12,791 nucleotides of DNA from Rhodobacterales bacterium (GTDB lineage: Bacteria > Pseudomonadota > Alphaproteobacteria > Rhodobacterales > Rhodobacteraceae): contig JAAFIJ010000046.1 of NCBI GenBank assembly GCA_013298675.1, forward strand, positions 1-12,791, given 5' to 3'. Numbering within the stretch: the first letter of the stretch is position 1; each line of letters begins with the position of its first letter. The position numbers and the translations under genes were made by a program. Positions 6,973-12,791 of this stretch are shown here, piece by piece. Under the pieces are notes generated by a model. The model ran no database searches, was not told where the DNA came from, and saw nothing but the letters and a program-made list of their open reading frames with translations.

Positions 6973-7007
6973 GGGCTGGTCGGATTACGAAATGGCACGA
7001 CCAGCCC
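6973..7007 (+). repeat. 10-bp perfect inverted repeat between alcohol dehydrogenase and FAD oxidoreductase
   Basis: GGGCTGGTCG (6973-6982) and CGACCAGCCC (6998-7007) are exact inverted repeats with a 15-base loop, 11 bases after the alcohol dehydrogenase stop. No T-run follows, so it is not a classic intrinsic terminator. It may protect the upstream mRNA from 3' exonucleases, attenuate the next gene or act as a regulator site. Confidence 0.5.
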
Positions 7008-7037
7008 CGGTACCCAATCCTTAGGTAAAATCCGGCC

Positions 7038-8282
7038 ATGTCCCCTGCCCCCACATATGAGGTTGCAATTATCGGGGCTGGGGTGATTGGCCTGGCCATC
7101 GCAGAGGCGCTGGTCGCGCAAGGGCACGAGGTTGTGGTAATTGACCCCGGCACGCCCGGCATGGGGGCAAGTTACGGCAATGCTGGCACCGTTGCCGACT
7201 ATGCCGTGATGCCCGTAGGCACGCCGGATGTGCTGCGCAATCTGCCGCAACTTTTGTTCAACAAACACTCTCCACTTGCTTTGCGCCGTGCAGCCCTTCC
7301 GTCGCTTGCGCCGTGGCTGTTGCGCTTTGCTGGTCAGTCCTTGCCCGGTCCTGCGCGGCGCAACGCGCAAGCAATTGCCGCACTTGTCGCCGATGCCTGC
7401 CCGTCCTGGCGTGCAATGGCCGACCGGATTGGAGCCGCGCACATCTTGCAAAACCGGGGCTGCCTTTACCTCTATGAGACAGCATCCGCTTTTCGCGCGG
7501 CCGAGGCGGACATGGCATACCGTCGGGGGTTTGGTATCAAAGCAGAGCTGATCTCTCGTGATACGGTTGCGCAAATGGAACCCGGCTTACCACCCATTGA
7601 AGGCGGAGCTGCGTTTTTTCCTGATGCGGTCTTTATGTCAGACCCCGGTCAGATGGTGGCAGCATTGGCCAAGAAAGTTTTTTCGGGCGCGCAATTTGTG
7701 CAAGCGCGGGCCGACACATTGCTGCGCGTCAACGGGTTGGTGCAAGTGAAAGGACCGCAGCTAAACCTGTCGGCCCAAAAAGTGATCATCGCGGCCGGCG
7801 CGCACAGCCGAGCTTTGGCAAGGTCGGCAGGCGACCGGGTGCCGCTGGATACAGAGCGCGGCTATCACGTGGAATGGGACATGGCCGAGCCATTACTTTC
7901 AAGACCCGCCTGCCCCACCTCTCGGGGGTTTTATCTGTGCCCGATGTCGGGGCGGCTTCGGGTGGCGGGAACAGTGGAACTTGGCGGTCTGGCCTTACCA
8001 CCTTCGCCGCACCGCATAGCCCGACTGATAGAGGGGGCGCGGACCATATTTCCGCATTTGGGCGCACCTGACCGCGATTGGATGGGTTTTCGCCCATCAA
8101 TGCCGGACAGCCTGCCGGTGATCGGTCCGTCGCGCGCAGGTACAGACATCATCCATGCTTACGGTCACGGACATATTGGCCTGACACTTGCCCCGATAAC
8201 AGCGCGGCTGGTGGCGGCATTGGTGATGGACCGCGCGCCCGAGATCGAGCTTTCTCCCTATTTGCCTAGCCGGTTTCATTGA
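7038..8282 (+). CDS. DadA-like FAD-dependent amino acid oxidoreductase (DAO family)
   Basis: A 414-residue flavoprotein of the D-amino acid oxidase/dehydrogenase superfamily. The FAD Rossmann site VAIIGAGVIGLAIAEAL is at residues 9-25, followed by the DadA-type GASYGNAGTVADYAVMP (43-59) and, near the C-terminus, DWMGFRPSMPDSLPVIGPS and HAYGHGHIGLTLAPIT, which complete the flavin site. These resemble DadA/D-hydroxyproline-dehydrogenase relatives more than PuuB (gamma-glutamylputrescine oxidase). It is expected to oxidise a D-amino acid, glycine or a secondary amine to a 2-oxoacid plus ammonia, passing electrons to a quinone or oxygen. Start ATG 7038 leaves eight residues before the FAD strand; AGGT at 7023-7026 is a weak, rather distant ribosome binding site. 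It is the last gene of the co-oriented set, 76 bases after the alcohol dehydrogenase, and may consume the amino acid product of the pathway (inference). Confidence 0.88.
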   Translation: MSPAPTYEVAIIGAGVIGLAIAEALVAQGHEVVVIDPGTPGMGASYGNAGTVADYAVMPVGTPDVLRNLPQLLFNKHSPLALRRAALPSLAPWLLRFAGQSLPGPARRNAQAIAALVADACPSWRAMADRIGAAHILQNRGCLYLYETASAFRAAEADMAYRRGFGIKAELISRDTVAQMEPGLPPIEGGAAFFPDAVFMSDPGQMVAALAKKVFSGAQFVQARADTLLRVNGLVQVKGPQLNLSAQKVIIAAGAHSRALARSAGDRVPLDTERGYHVEWDMAEPLLSRPACPTSRGFYLCPMSGRLRVAGTVELGGLALPPSPHRIARLIEGARTIFPHLGAPDRDWMGFRPSMPDSLPVIGPSRAGTDIIHAYGHGHIGLTLAPITARLVAALVMDRAPEIELSPYLPSRFH

Positions 8283-8304
8283 TCAAACCCAGCTGGGCCA
8301 AAGC

Positions 8305-8332
8305 AAAAGGCTGCCCTTGCGGACAGCCTTTA
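8305..8332. terminator. Bidirectional intrinsic terminator-like hairpin
   Basis: AAAGGCTG (8306-8313) and CAGCCTTT (8324-8331) form a perfect eight-base stem with a ten-base loop. Reading + it ends in CCTTTAT; reading - it ends in CCTTTTGC, so both strands carry a short U-run. It sits between the stops of the convergent FAD oxidoreductase and TerC genes and probably serves both. Confidence 0.7.
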
Positions 8333-8354
8333 TCAATATCACGCGAGTCGCGTT

Positions 8355-9014
8355 TTAACCAAGATAGGCCATGACGTGCGGCTGAATTTCGTGCCAACCT
8401 TCCCACATCATTTTCAGCGCAACATAGACGATGATCGCCAAGCCGACATAAGCAATCCAGCGATGCTTGTTCAACAAGCGCGCTATGAAGGACGCAGCCA
8501 ATCCCATCATGGCAATCGACAAAGCAAGGCCGATGACCAGAACGGTCGGGTGATCTTTGGCCGCACCCGCCACGGCCAGAACGTTATCAAGGCTCATCGA
8601 GACATCAGCGATCACAATCTGCCAAGCAGCCTGTGCAAAGGTTTTCTTTGGCGCGCCGCCTGCAACCGTGCCGTCTGCGTTCAAATCGTCGCCTGTCAGC
8701 GCCTCTTCGGCCATGTTCTCTTCATGGCTGCCGTCACGCAGCTCTTTCCACATTTTCCAGCAGACCCAGAGCAACAACAGACCGCCCGCAAGCAAAAGGC
8801 CAACAATGGCCAAAAGCTGCGTCGTGATCAGGGCAAAGCCAATGCGCATAATTGTTGCAGCGGCGATCCCCACGAGGATGGCTTTGCTGCGCAGTTCTTT
8901 TGGCAAACCTGCCGCAGCAAGGCCGATAACAATGGCATTGTCGCCGGCCAGGACCAAATCAATCCCGATCACTTGCAAAAGCGCCATAAAACCTTCGTAG
9001 GTGAAAATTTCCAT
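8355..9014 (-). CDS. TerC family integral membrane protein
   Basis: A 219-residue polytopic inner-membrane protein of the TerC family, whose members include manganese exporters and metal-loading helpers and tellurite resistance TerC. Two diagnostic acidic motifs lie in membrane segments: IGIDLVLAGDNAIVI (16-30, Asp19 and Asp25-Asn26) and IADVSMSLDNVLAVAG (135-150, Asp137 and Asp143-Asn144). About seven hydrophobic segments are visible, with a hydrophilic loop at about 92-125 (SHEENMAEEAL...) between the two halves. The length fits the short YjbE/YkoY-like branch. GAGGG six bases before ATG supports the start. It converges with the amine cluster across the 8305-8332 hairpin and is unlikely to belong to it. 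A long inverted repeat lies upstream (9086-9183). Confidence 0.92.
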   Translation of the reverse strand: MEIFTYEGFMALLQVIGIDLVLAGDNAIVIGLAAAGLPKELRSKAILVGIAAATIMRIGFALITTQLLAIVGLLLAGGLLLLWVCWKMWKELRDGSHEENMAEEALTGDDLNADGTVAGGAPKKTFAQAAWQIVIADVSMSLDNVLAVAGAAKDHPTVLVIGLALSIAMMGLAASFIARLLNKHRWIAYVGLAIIVYVALKMMWEGWHEIQPHVMAYLG

Positions 9015-9085
9015 CGGTCCCTCATCCGTTAAACGCCTTAATGGCTTGGAACCCGTTTATGATGTGATCTGGCGACAATCAAGCG

Positions 9086-9183
9086 ACGCAGGTTTGGAAA
9101 CCGGCGAAAATCCTTTATGCTGCGGCGCAAAATCAAAAGAAATGAAGCATTTGCACGCGTGTGCGCATCAGCCAAACCTGCGT
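9086..9183. repeat. 12-bp perfect inverted repeat spanning 98 bp upstream of terC
   Basis: ACGCAGGTTTGG (9086-9097) and CCAAACCTGCGT (9172-9183) are exact inverted repeats enclosing 74 bases, in the 197-base gap between the glyoxylate reductase stop and the TerC start. Read on the minus strand, the enclosed part can form smaller stems (GCAC/GTGC around ACGC, and ATGCT/AGCAT). It could be the closing helix of a structured leader RNA for terC or a 3' structure of the upstream gene. No yybP-ykoY riboswitch core sequence was recognised. No target-site duplication is seen, so a miniature transposon is less likely. Confidence 0.5.
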
Positions 9184-9211
9184 TAAGGGGCTTGATGGAT
9201 CGCCTGCCACG

Positions 9212-10198
9212 TTACAGCATCCCGGGCACAACTTGATCAGGGGGCCGGTGACCATCGGCAAAGGTCTTGATATTGATGATGACTTTTTCGCCCATCTCAA
9301 TCCGCCCCTCAATTGTGGCAGAGCCCATATGCGGCAGCAAAACTACATTTGGCAGGTCCTTTAGTTGCGGGTTAACTTCGACGCCATGTTCATAGACGTC
9401 CAACCCAGCACCTGCGATTTCACCCGCGCGCAGGCCCCGCGCAAGAGCGTTTTCGTCAATCACTTCGCCGCGCGACGTGTTCACGATGACTGCTGTCGGT
9501 TTCAACAACTTTAGACGACGCGCATTCATCAAGTGAAATGTTGATGGGGTATGCGGACAGTTGATTGAAATGATGTCCATCCGGCTGACCATCTGATCAA
9601 GGCTATCCCAATAGGTCGCCTCGAGGTCCGCCTCGACCTCTGGCCGCAGGCGTTTGCGGTTGTGATAATGCACTTGCATGCCAAAAGCACGAGCGCGGCG
9701 CGCGACCGCCTGTCCGATGCGTCCCATGCCCAAGATCCCCAAGCGTCGGCCCGCAATGCGCCCACCCAGAAAGGCCATTGGCGACCAGCCTTCCCATTTT
9801 CCGGCTTGCATTGCGGCCAGCCCTTCGGGAATACGGCGGGTGACAGCAAGCATCAACGCCAGCGTCATGTCAGCAGTATCTTCGGTCACAACACCCGGAG
9901 TGTTTGACACCAAGATCCCCCGTTGACGTGCGGTCGCCACATCCACGTGGTCGATGCCTGCACCATAACTCGCAATCAATTTCAACTTGTTACCTGCCTG
10001 TGATATCAGGCTGGCGTCGATATGATCGGTAATGGTCGGCACCAAGACATCAGCCCTCGCCATGGCCGCGCCCAGTTCTTCACGGCTCATCGGGCGATCA
10101 TCGTCGCGCAGTTCAACGTCGAATAGCTCCTTCATGCGGGTTTCAACTGGCTCGGGCAACCGTCGGGTTACGACGACATTGAGACGCGTTTCGGGCAT
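9212..10198 (-). CDS. D-2-hydroxyacid dehydrogenase, glyoxylate reductase (GyaR/GhrB type)
   Basis: A 328-residue NAD(P)H-dependent 2-hydroxyacid dehydrogenase. Family features: substrate loop IASYGAGIDHVDV (75-87), Rossmann site LGILGMGRIGQAV (153-165), catalytic Arg243 in NTSRGEVIDENAL, and catalytic His290 in VVLLPHMGSATIEGR. The long conserved tail (MGEKVIINIKTFADGHRPPDQVVP) is typical of alphaproteobacterial glyoxylate reductases, which reduce glyoxylate or hydroxypyruvate. Odd point: where the family usually reads DVFEHEPxVNP, this protein has LDVYEHGVEVNP (266-277); the usual catalytic Glu-Pro pair is Gly-Val, with Glu274 two residues later. No strong ribosome binding site precedes ATG 10198, but the protein homology begins there. 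It is divergent from the SH3 protein gene. Confidence 0.9.
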   Translation of the reverse strand: MPETRLNVVVTRRLPEPVETRMKELFDVELRDDDRPMSREELGAAMARADVLVPTITDHIDASLISQAGNKLKLIASYGAGIDHVDVATARQRGILVSNTPGVVTEDTADMTLALMLAVTRRIPEGLAAMQAGKWEGWSPMAFLGGRIAGRRLGILGMGRIGQAVARRARAFGMQVHYHNRKRLRPEVEADLEATYWDSLDQMVSRMDIISINCPHTPSTFHLMNARRLKLLKPTAVIVNTSRGEVIDENALARGLRAGEIAGAGLDVYEHGVEVNPQLKDLPNVVLLPHMGSATIEGRIEMGEKVIINIKTFADGHRPPDQVVPGML

Positions 10199-10250
10199 GT
10201 TCGATCCGTTCTACTTTTAAAAAGCACGTTAGAGTGTCAAAATGGAACGA

Positions 10251-10276
10251 AGCGGGGGATAGCACAAGCCCCCGTT
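10251..10276 (+). repeat. CGGGGG/CCCCCG hairpin in the divergent gap before the SH3 gene
   Basis: CGGGGG (10253-10258) and CCCCCG (10269-10274) pair exactly around a ten-base loop; the stem can be extended by one G-T and one A-T pair to 10251 and 10276. It lies in the 143-base gap between the divergent glyoxylate reductase and SH3 protein genes. With no T-run it is not an obvious terminator; it may be part of the SH3 gene leader or a regulator site. Confidence 0.4.
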
Positions 10277-10341
10277 CACACAGCTGGTGTGGCAAAAGCC
10301 AGCGACCTTTGGTAAACACGGTGAAAAGCTTGGGCAATTGC

Positions 10342-10899
10342 ATGAAATATACTGTTTTGTTGGCATTTTTGGCGGCCAGTTTCTTAGGGTCGATTGCGGC
10401 AGCACCAGTCTATGCCCAAGAAGAAGCAAGCGCCCAAAGCCCCTCGGCCCAGAGTTTGACCAAAGACCCTTCAAAGGGAAGTGTCACCAATTTGGATATT
10501 CCCCGCTATGTTACATTGAAGGGCGGTGAGGGGAATGCCCGGCGCGGGCCGGGGCTTACCCATAAAATCGATTGGGTGTTCACCCGATCGGGAATGCCGC
10601 TAAAGGTCACGGCAGAGCATGAAAATTGGCGCAAAGTTGAGGATTCGGAAGGCATGGGCGGGTGGGTGCACTATTCGCTGTTGTCAGGGTCGCGGTCCAT
10701 TCTGGTGACGCGCGATTTAGCAGAATTTTACGACTATCCTGATCCAGCCGGCCAGGTTCTGTTTCAGGCAGAAAGTGGCGTAGTGGGTAAGCTGTTAGAA
10801 TGCCAACTGAACTGGTGCCGTGTCAATATTCAGGGCGAAAAAGGGTGGGCGCCAAAAACCTCTCTTTGGGGTGTCGAGCCACAAGAACTGGTCGAATAG
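10342..10899 (+). CDS. Exported protein with two bacterial SH3-like domains
   Basis: A 185-residue predicted periplasmic protein. Residues 1-25 form a Sec signal peptide (MKYT start, hydrophobic core LLAFLAASFL, cleavage after APVYA). A low-complexity Ala/Ser/Gln linker (26-45) leads to two SH3_4-type repeats: about 53-122 (VTLKGGEGNARRGPG, WRKVEDSEGMGGWVHYSLLSG) and about 126-178 (AEFYDYPDPAGQ, CQLNWCRVNIQGEKGWA). Such domains are thought to bind peptidoglycan or peptide ligands. Cys154 and Cys159 could form a disulfide. The start at ATG 10342 is chosen because it gives a clean signal peptide; the open frame extends upstream to 10234 without signal-like sequence. The upstream ribosome binding site is weak. 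The specific role is unknown; relatives are often labelled only as SH3 domain-containing proteins. Confidence 0.87.
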   Translation: MKYTVLLAFLAASFLGSIAAAPVYAQEEASAQSPSAQSLTKDPSKGSVTNLDIPRYVTLKGGEGNARRGPGLTHKIDWVFTRSGMPLKVTAEHENWRKVEDSEGMGGWVHYSLLSGSRSILVTRDLAEFYDYPDPAGQVLFQAESGVVGKLLECQLNWCRVNIQGEKGWAPKTSLWGVEPQELVE

Positions 10900-10981
10900 T
10901 CTACAAGTTCGCTTCGGATTGAATGGTCAAATCGAACCGAAAAAAGTACCTTGTGTGACGAGGTCTAACAATCGAGGCAAC

Positions 10982-11860
10982 ATGGCCCTTCCGCAGAACA
11001 ACAAACTAAACCTTTCGGCGGGCTTTGCATCGGTGGCCATGGCTGCCACCTTGGTCGCGCTTAAGTTGTGGGCACTGTCGGAAACCGGAGCATTGTCGGT
11101 TGCGGCGTCCCTTGCAGACAGCGCCATGGATTTGATGATCTCCTTGGCCGCCGCTGCCGCTTTGATTTATGCCGCCAAGCCAGCTGACGATGACCATGCC
11201 TTTGGCCATACCAGCGCCGAGGACCTTGCGGCCTTGGGACAAGCCGTATTCATTCTGATTTCGTCGGTTGTGATCATTTGGGCCGCAGTTGCGCGGTTGC
11301 GCGCGCCGTCACCTTTGCCGCTTGAGGCTGAAGGCCTTGGCATGGCGGTGATGACGGGCTCTGTCATTTTGACGTCCCTTTTGGTGATATGGCAAGGACG
11401 CGTGGCCCAGAAAACCGGATCGCGGGTGGTGGCTGCGGACCGGCTGCATTATCTGGGCGATCTGGTGCCAAACATCGGTGCCGTCGTCTCACTTTGGGCC
11501 TCGCAGCGCTTTGGCTTGCAGATGATCGACTCCATCGTCGCACTGGGTGCTGCCGCAATGCTGGCCTTTGGCGCGATCAAAATCGGCAAAGGCGCGTTTG
11601 ATGCTTTGATGGACCGACGTGCTGATCCACATGTCGTTGAAGGTATTTCTGCGATTGCAAGAACCTGGCCGGGTCTGCACGGGTTTCATGATCTGAAAAC
11701 CCGCACGGCGGGCAGCAAGGTTTTTGTCAATCTGCACATCGAATTGGACGGCGATCAATCATTGCGTCAAGCACATGCCATTGGCGCAGGATTGCGGCGG
11801 GCGATCTTAGAAGCGTATCCACAAGCGGATGTGATCATACACAAAGACGTCGCTCGATAA
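10982..11860 (+). CDS. Cation diffusion facilitator (FieF-like divalent metal efflux transporter)
   Basis: A 292-residue inner-membrane antiporter predicted to export Fe2+, Zn2+ or Mn2+ in exchange for protons. Six hydrophobic segments are visible before a cytoplasmic C-terminal domain (about 212-292, with DLKTRTAGSKVFVNLHIELD). The transport site is of the FieF type: Asp46 and Asp50 in SLADSAMD, and His156 and Asp160 in DRLHYLGDLVPN. The conserved loop DHAFGHTSAEDLAALGQ (71-87) supplies further family His/Asp residues. GAGG at 10974-10977 lies just four bases before ATG 10982, a slightly tight spacing. A longer in-frame start at 10820 would overlap the SH3 gene and has no family similarity. 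It follows the SH3 gene by 82 bases and could share its transcript. Metal specificity cannot be decided from sequence. Confidence 0.92.
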   Translation: MALPQNNKLNLSAGFASVAMAATLVALKLWALSETGALSVAASLADSAMDLMISLAAAAALIYAAKPADDDHAFGHTSAEDLAALGQAVFILISSVVIIWAAVARLRAPSPLPLEAEGLGMAVMTGSVILTSLLVIWQGRVAQKTGSRVVAADRLHYLGDLVPNIGAVVSLWASQRFGLQMIDSIVALGAAAMLAFGAIKIGKGAFDALMDRRADPHVVEGISAIARTWPGLHGFHDLKTRTAGSKVFVNLHIELDGDQSLRQAHAIGAGLRRAILEAYPQADVIIHKDVAR

Positions 11861-11877
11861 GCAGCCATCAAGAAAAC

Positions 11878-11897
11878 TTATCCTTTTCTGAGGATAA
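11878..11897 (+). terminator. Weak AT-rich hairpin after the CDF gene
   Basis: TTATCCT (11878-11884) and AGGATAA (11891-11897) are exact inverted repeats with a six-base loop, 17 bases after the transporter stop. The stem is AT-rich and followed only by scattered T residues, so termination would be inefficient; it may instead be a regulatory dyad. Confidence 0.35.
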
Positions 11898-11944
11898 TTC
11901 ATTAAATTGAAAGAATATTTGTTCTATTTTTTCGGTAAAATGAT

Positions 11945-11980
11945 TTGACGCAAATGAAACATAGTTAACATTATGTAAAC
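11945..11980 (+). promoter_or_regulatory. Candidate promoter and TetR-type operator in the AT-rich gap
   Basis: The 229-base gap 11861-12089 is much more AT-rich than its surroundings. Within it, GTTAACATTATGTAAAC (11964-11980) is a 17-base dyad matching at seven of eight paired positions, typical in size for a TetR-family operator. TTGACG at 11945-11950 and CATTAT at 11969-11974 (18-base spacer) form a plausible sigma-70-like promoter in which the dyad covers the -10 element. Autoregulation by the downstream TetR protein is inferred. Confidence 0.4.
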
Positions 11981-12071
11981 TACTTTGCCGGGTTTTCTTC
12001 AGAAGCGTCCCTATGACCTGCTGACACTTGCGGTTAGGTAAAACTTCGACTAATTTTCTATTACACAAACG

Positions 12072-12077
12072 TATAAT
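12072..12077 (+). promoter_or_regulatory. Consensus -10 box TATAAT just upstream of the TetR start codon
   Basis: TATAAT at 12072-12077 is a perfect -10 hexamer ending 12 bases before ATG 12090. Transcription would begin about 12083-12086, leaving almost no leader and no ribosome binding site. A weak -35 candidate, TTCGAC (12045-12050), is 21 bases upstream, which is too far to be convincing, so the promoter may depend on an activator or the match may be chance. Confidence 0.35.
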
Positions 12078-12089
12078 AACTTGGACGCC

Positions 12090-12743
12090 ATGCAAGACCG
12101 ACGCCCCTACAAGCGCCAAACAGTCGAGAAACGCCGCGATGATCTGATCGCAGCGACACTGGAACTGGTGGCTGAAAATGGGGTTCAGGGTGCGACAGTA
12201 CGTGCAATTGCAGATCGGGCGGGCGTCACGCCGGGCCTTATCCGCCATTATTTCGCCAGCAAAGAGGCGCTGTCGCGGACCGCCTATGAAGTCTTGATGC
12301 AACAAATGATTTCGGACAGTGCGGCGGTGCTAAGCACTGCTCCGGACGACCCCGTCGCGCGTTTGGCTGCGTTTGTTGCCGCCTCAATCAGCCCACCGGT
12401 TGTTGACCCGATCTCTGTCGGCTTGTGGGCGAGTTTTTTGCATGACGTTCGGCGCGACAAGGAATTTCGTGACACGCATGCAGCCAGTTACATTGCCTTT
12501 CGCGATGTGCTGCAAGATTTGATCAGCAAACTGCCCAACCGCGCAAACGCACGCGCTCTGCGCCAAGATGCGATCGCATGCAACGCAGTCATAGACGGTC
12601 TTTGGCTGGAGGGGTCCGTCTATCCCGAAGGCTTTGAACCCGGTGAAATTGTCGAAATCGGCCTTAGGTCCGTCGGGCTTTTGCTTGGTGTTACACTGAA
12701 CTTTTCCGCGCCCCGCGCTTTACAAAATGAGTCCCCCACGTGA
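12090..12743 (+). CDS. TetR family transcriptional regulator, BetI-like
   Basis: A 217-residue repressor-type regulator. Residues about 13-60 form the TetR helix-turn-helix (RRDDLIAATLELVAENG, then VRAIADRAGVTPGLIRHYF with the typical recognition helix and SKEAL cap). The C-terminal ligand domain (about 80-205) has the BetI-like/TetR_C_6 pattern GLWASFLHDVRRDKEFRDTH and IDGLWLEGSVYPEGF. BetI itself controls choline-to-betaine genes, but relatives respond to many ligands, so the effector here is unknown. ATG 12090 is chosen over an in-frame TTG at 12081; neither has a Shine-Dalgarno sequence. A TATAAT box lies 12 bases upstream and a TetR-like dyad at 11964-11980. The next gene overlaps its stop codon (GTGA at 12740-12743), so the two are co-transcribed and probably functionally linked. 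Confidence 0.9.
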   Translation: MQDRRPYKRQTVEKRRDDLIAATLELVAENGVQGATVRAIADRAGVTPGLIRHYFASKEALSRTAYEVLMQQMISDSAAVLSTAPDDPVARLAAFVAASISPPVVDPISVGLWASFLHDVRRDKEFRDTHAASYIAFRDVLQDLISKLPNRANARALRQDAIACNAVIDGLWLEGSVYPEGFEPGEIVEIGLRSVGLLLGVTLNFSAPRALQNESPT

Positions 12744-12791
12744 AATATGCCCCAATATCTGAACGACTGACCGATCTGGGTGGGGCGAAAT
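12740..12791 (+). CDS. 5' end of a gene overlapping the TetR stop, possibly a PLP-dependent aminotransferase
   Basis: GTG at 12740 overlaps the regulator stop as GTGA, and the frame is open to the window edge (17 complete codons, MKYAPISERLTDLGGAK). This N-terminus resembles the beginning of class I/II pyridoxal-phosphate aminotransferases as I remember them from Rhodobacteraceae, but so few residues cannot establish it. The other forward start, ATG at 12747, runs into a stop after seven codons. Overlap implies translational coupling to the TetR gene. Confidence 0.45.
   Translation, partial: MKYAPISERLTDLGGAK

Noticed and set aside
2954..8282. A canonical Puu putrescine pathway
   Set aside because: The flavoprotein has DadA-type rather than PuuB-type motifs, there is no PuuD-type glutaminase hydrolase, and an alcohol dehydrogenase is present, which putrescine degradation would not need.
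8376..9032. 218-codon + strand frame over terC
   Set aside because: TerC on the minus strand has both acidic membrane motifs and a good ribosome binding site; the + frame has a shadow composition.
9015..9183. yybP-ykoY manganese riboswitch upstream of terC
   Set aside because: The conserved core bases of that class were not found when reading the minus strand, though a structured leader of another kind remains possible.
9086..9183. Miniature inverted-repeat transposon
   Set aside because: The repeat ends are not flanked by a target-site duplication and no second copy occurs in the window.
10820..10981. Longer start for the CDF transporter overlapping the SH3 gene
   Set aside because: The extra residues are basic and unlike the family; ATG 10982 has GAGG upstream and gives normal CDF length.

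Overview
The window looks like a chromosomal segment of an alphaproteobacterium, most likely the Roseobacter/Rhodobacteraceae group. This is inferred from moderately high GC, dense short-spaced genes, and the remembered style of the proteins (a D-2-hydroxyacid dehydrogenase ending in a HRPPDQVVP-type tail, a DadA-like flavoprotein, an SH3_4-type periplasmic protein). I see no phage, insertion sequence, CRISPR array, tRNA or rRNA. The only strikingly AT-rich stretch is about 11861-12089.

Layout. 104-1036 (+) is a GhrA-like glyoxylate/hydroxypyruvate reductase. It converges on a MurR/RpiR-family regulator at 1046-1915 (-). The regulator is divergent from a five-gene set on the + strand: an N-formylglutamate-amidohydrolase-family hydrolase (2064-2852), a glutamine-synthetase-family amine ligase (2954-4318), an aldehyde dehydrogenase (4417-5796), an iron-type alcohol dehydrogenase (5801-6961) and a DadA-like FAD oxidoreductase (7038-8282). 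A bidirectional terminator-like hairpin (8305-8332) closes the set. After it come a TerC-family membrane protein (8355-9014, -), a second D-2-hydroxyacid dehydrogenase of the glyoxylate reductase type (9212-10198, -), a divergent exported SH3-domain protein (10342-10899, +), a cation diffusion facilitator (10982-11860, +), an AT-rich regulatory gap, a TetR/BetI-type regulator (12090-12743, +), and the first codons of a further gene overlapping it (12740 to the edge, +), possibly an aminotransferase.

How the genes may work together. The most interesting unit is 1915-8282. The ligase keeps the ATP/metal/glutamate-site motifs of the glutamine synthetase fold but lacks the DGSS loop of ammonia-using enzymes. 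It sits with an alcohol dehydrogenase, an aldehyde dehydrogenase and an amide hydrolase. This is the enzyme set expected for catabolism of an amino alcohol through gamma-glutamylated intermediates: glutamylate the amine, oxidise alcohol to aldehyde to acid, then hydrolyse the amide to release glutamate and an amino acid. For ethanolamine the product would be glycine, which the DadA-like flavoprotein could oxidise to glyoxylate and the neighbouring reductase could reduce to glycolate. A comparable route has been proposed in Streptomyces around GlnA4. Its presence here is inference, and the substrate is not determined by the sequence. The adjacent RpiR regulator, palindromes in its divergent promoter region, and a 12-base motif shared with the ligase upstream region suggest dedicated control.

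The right half is mostly housekeeping or metal and stress functions (TerC, CDF transporter). It holds a long inverted repeat upstream of terC, a glyoxylate reductase with an unusual catalytic-Glu region, and a TetR gene that may be translated from a leaderless or very short-leader mRNA.
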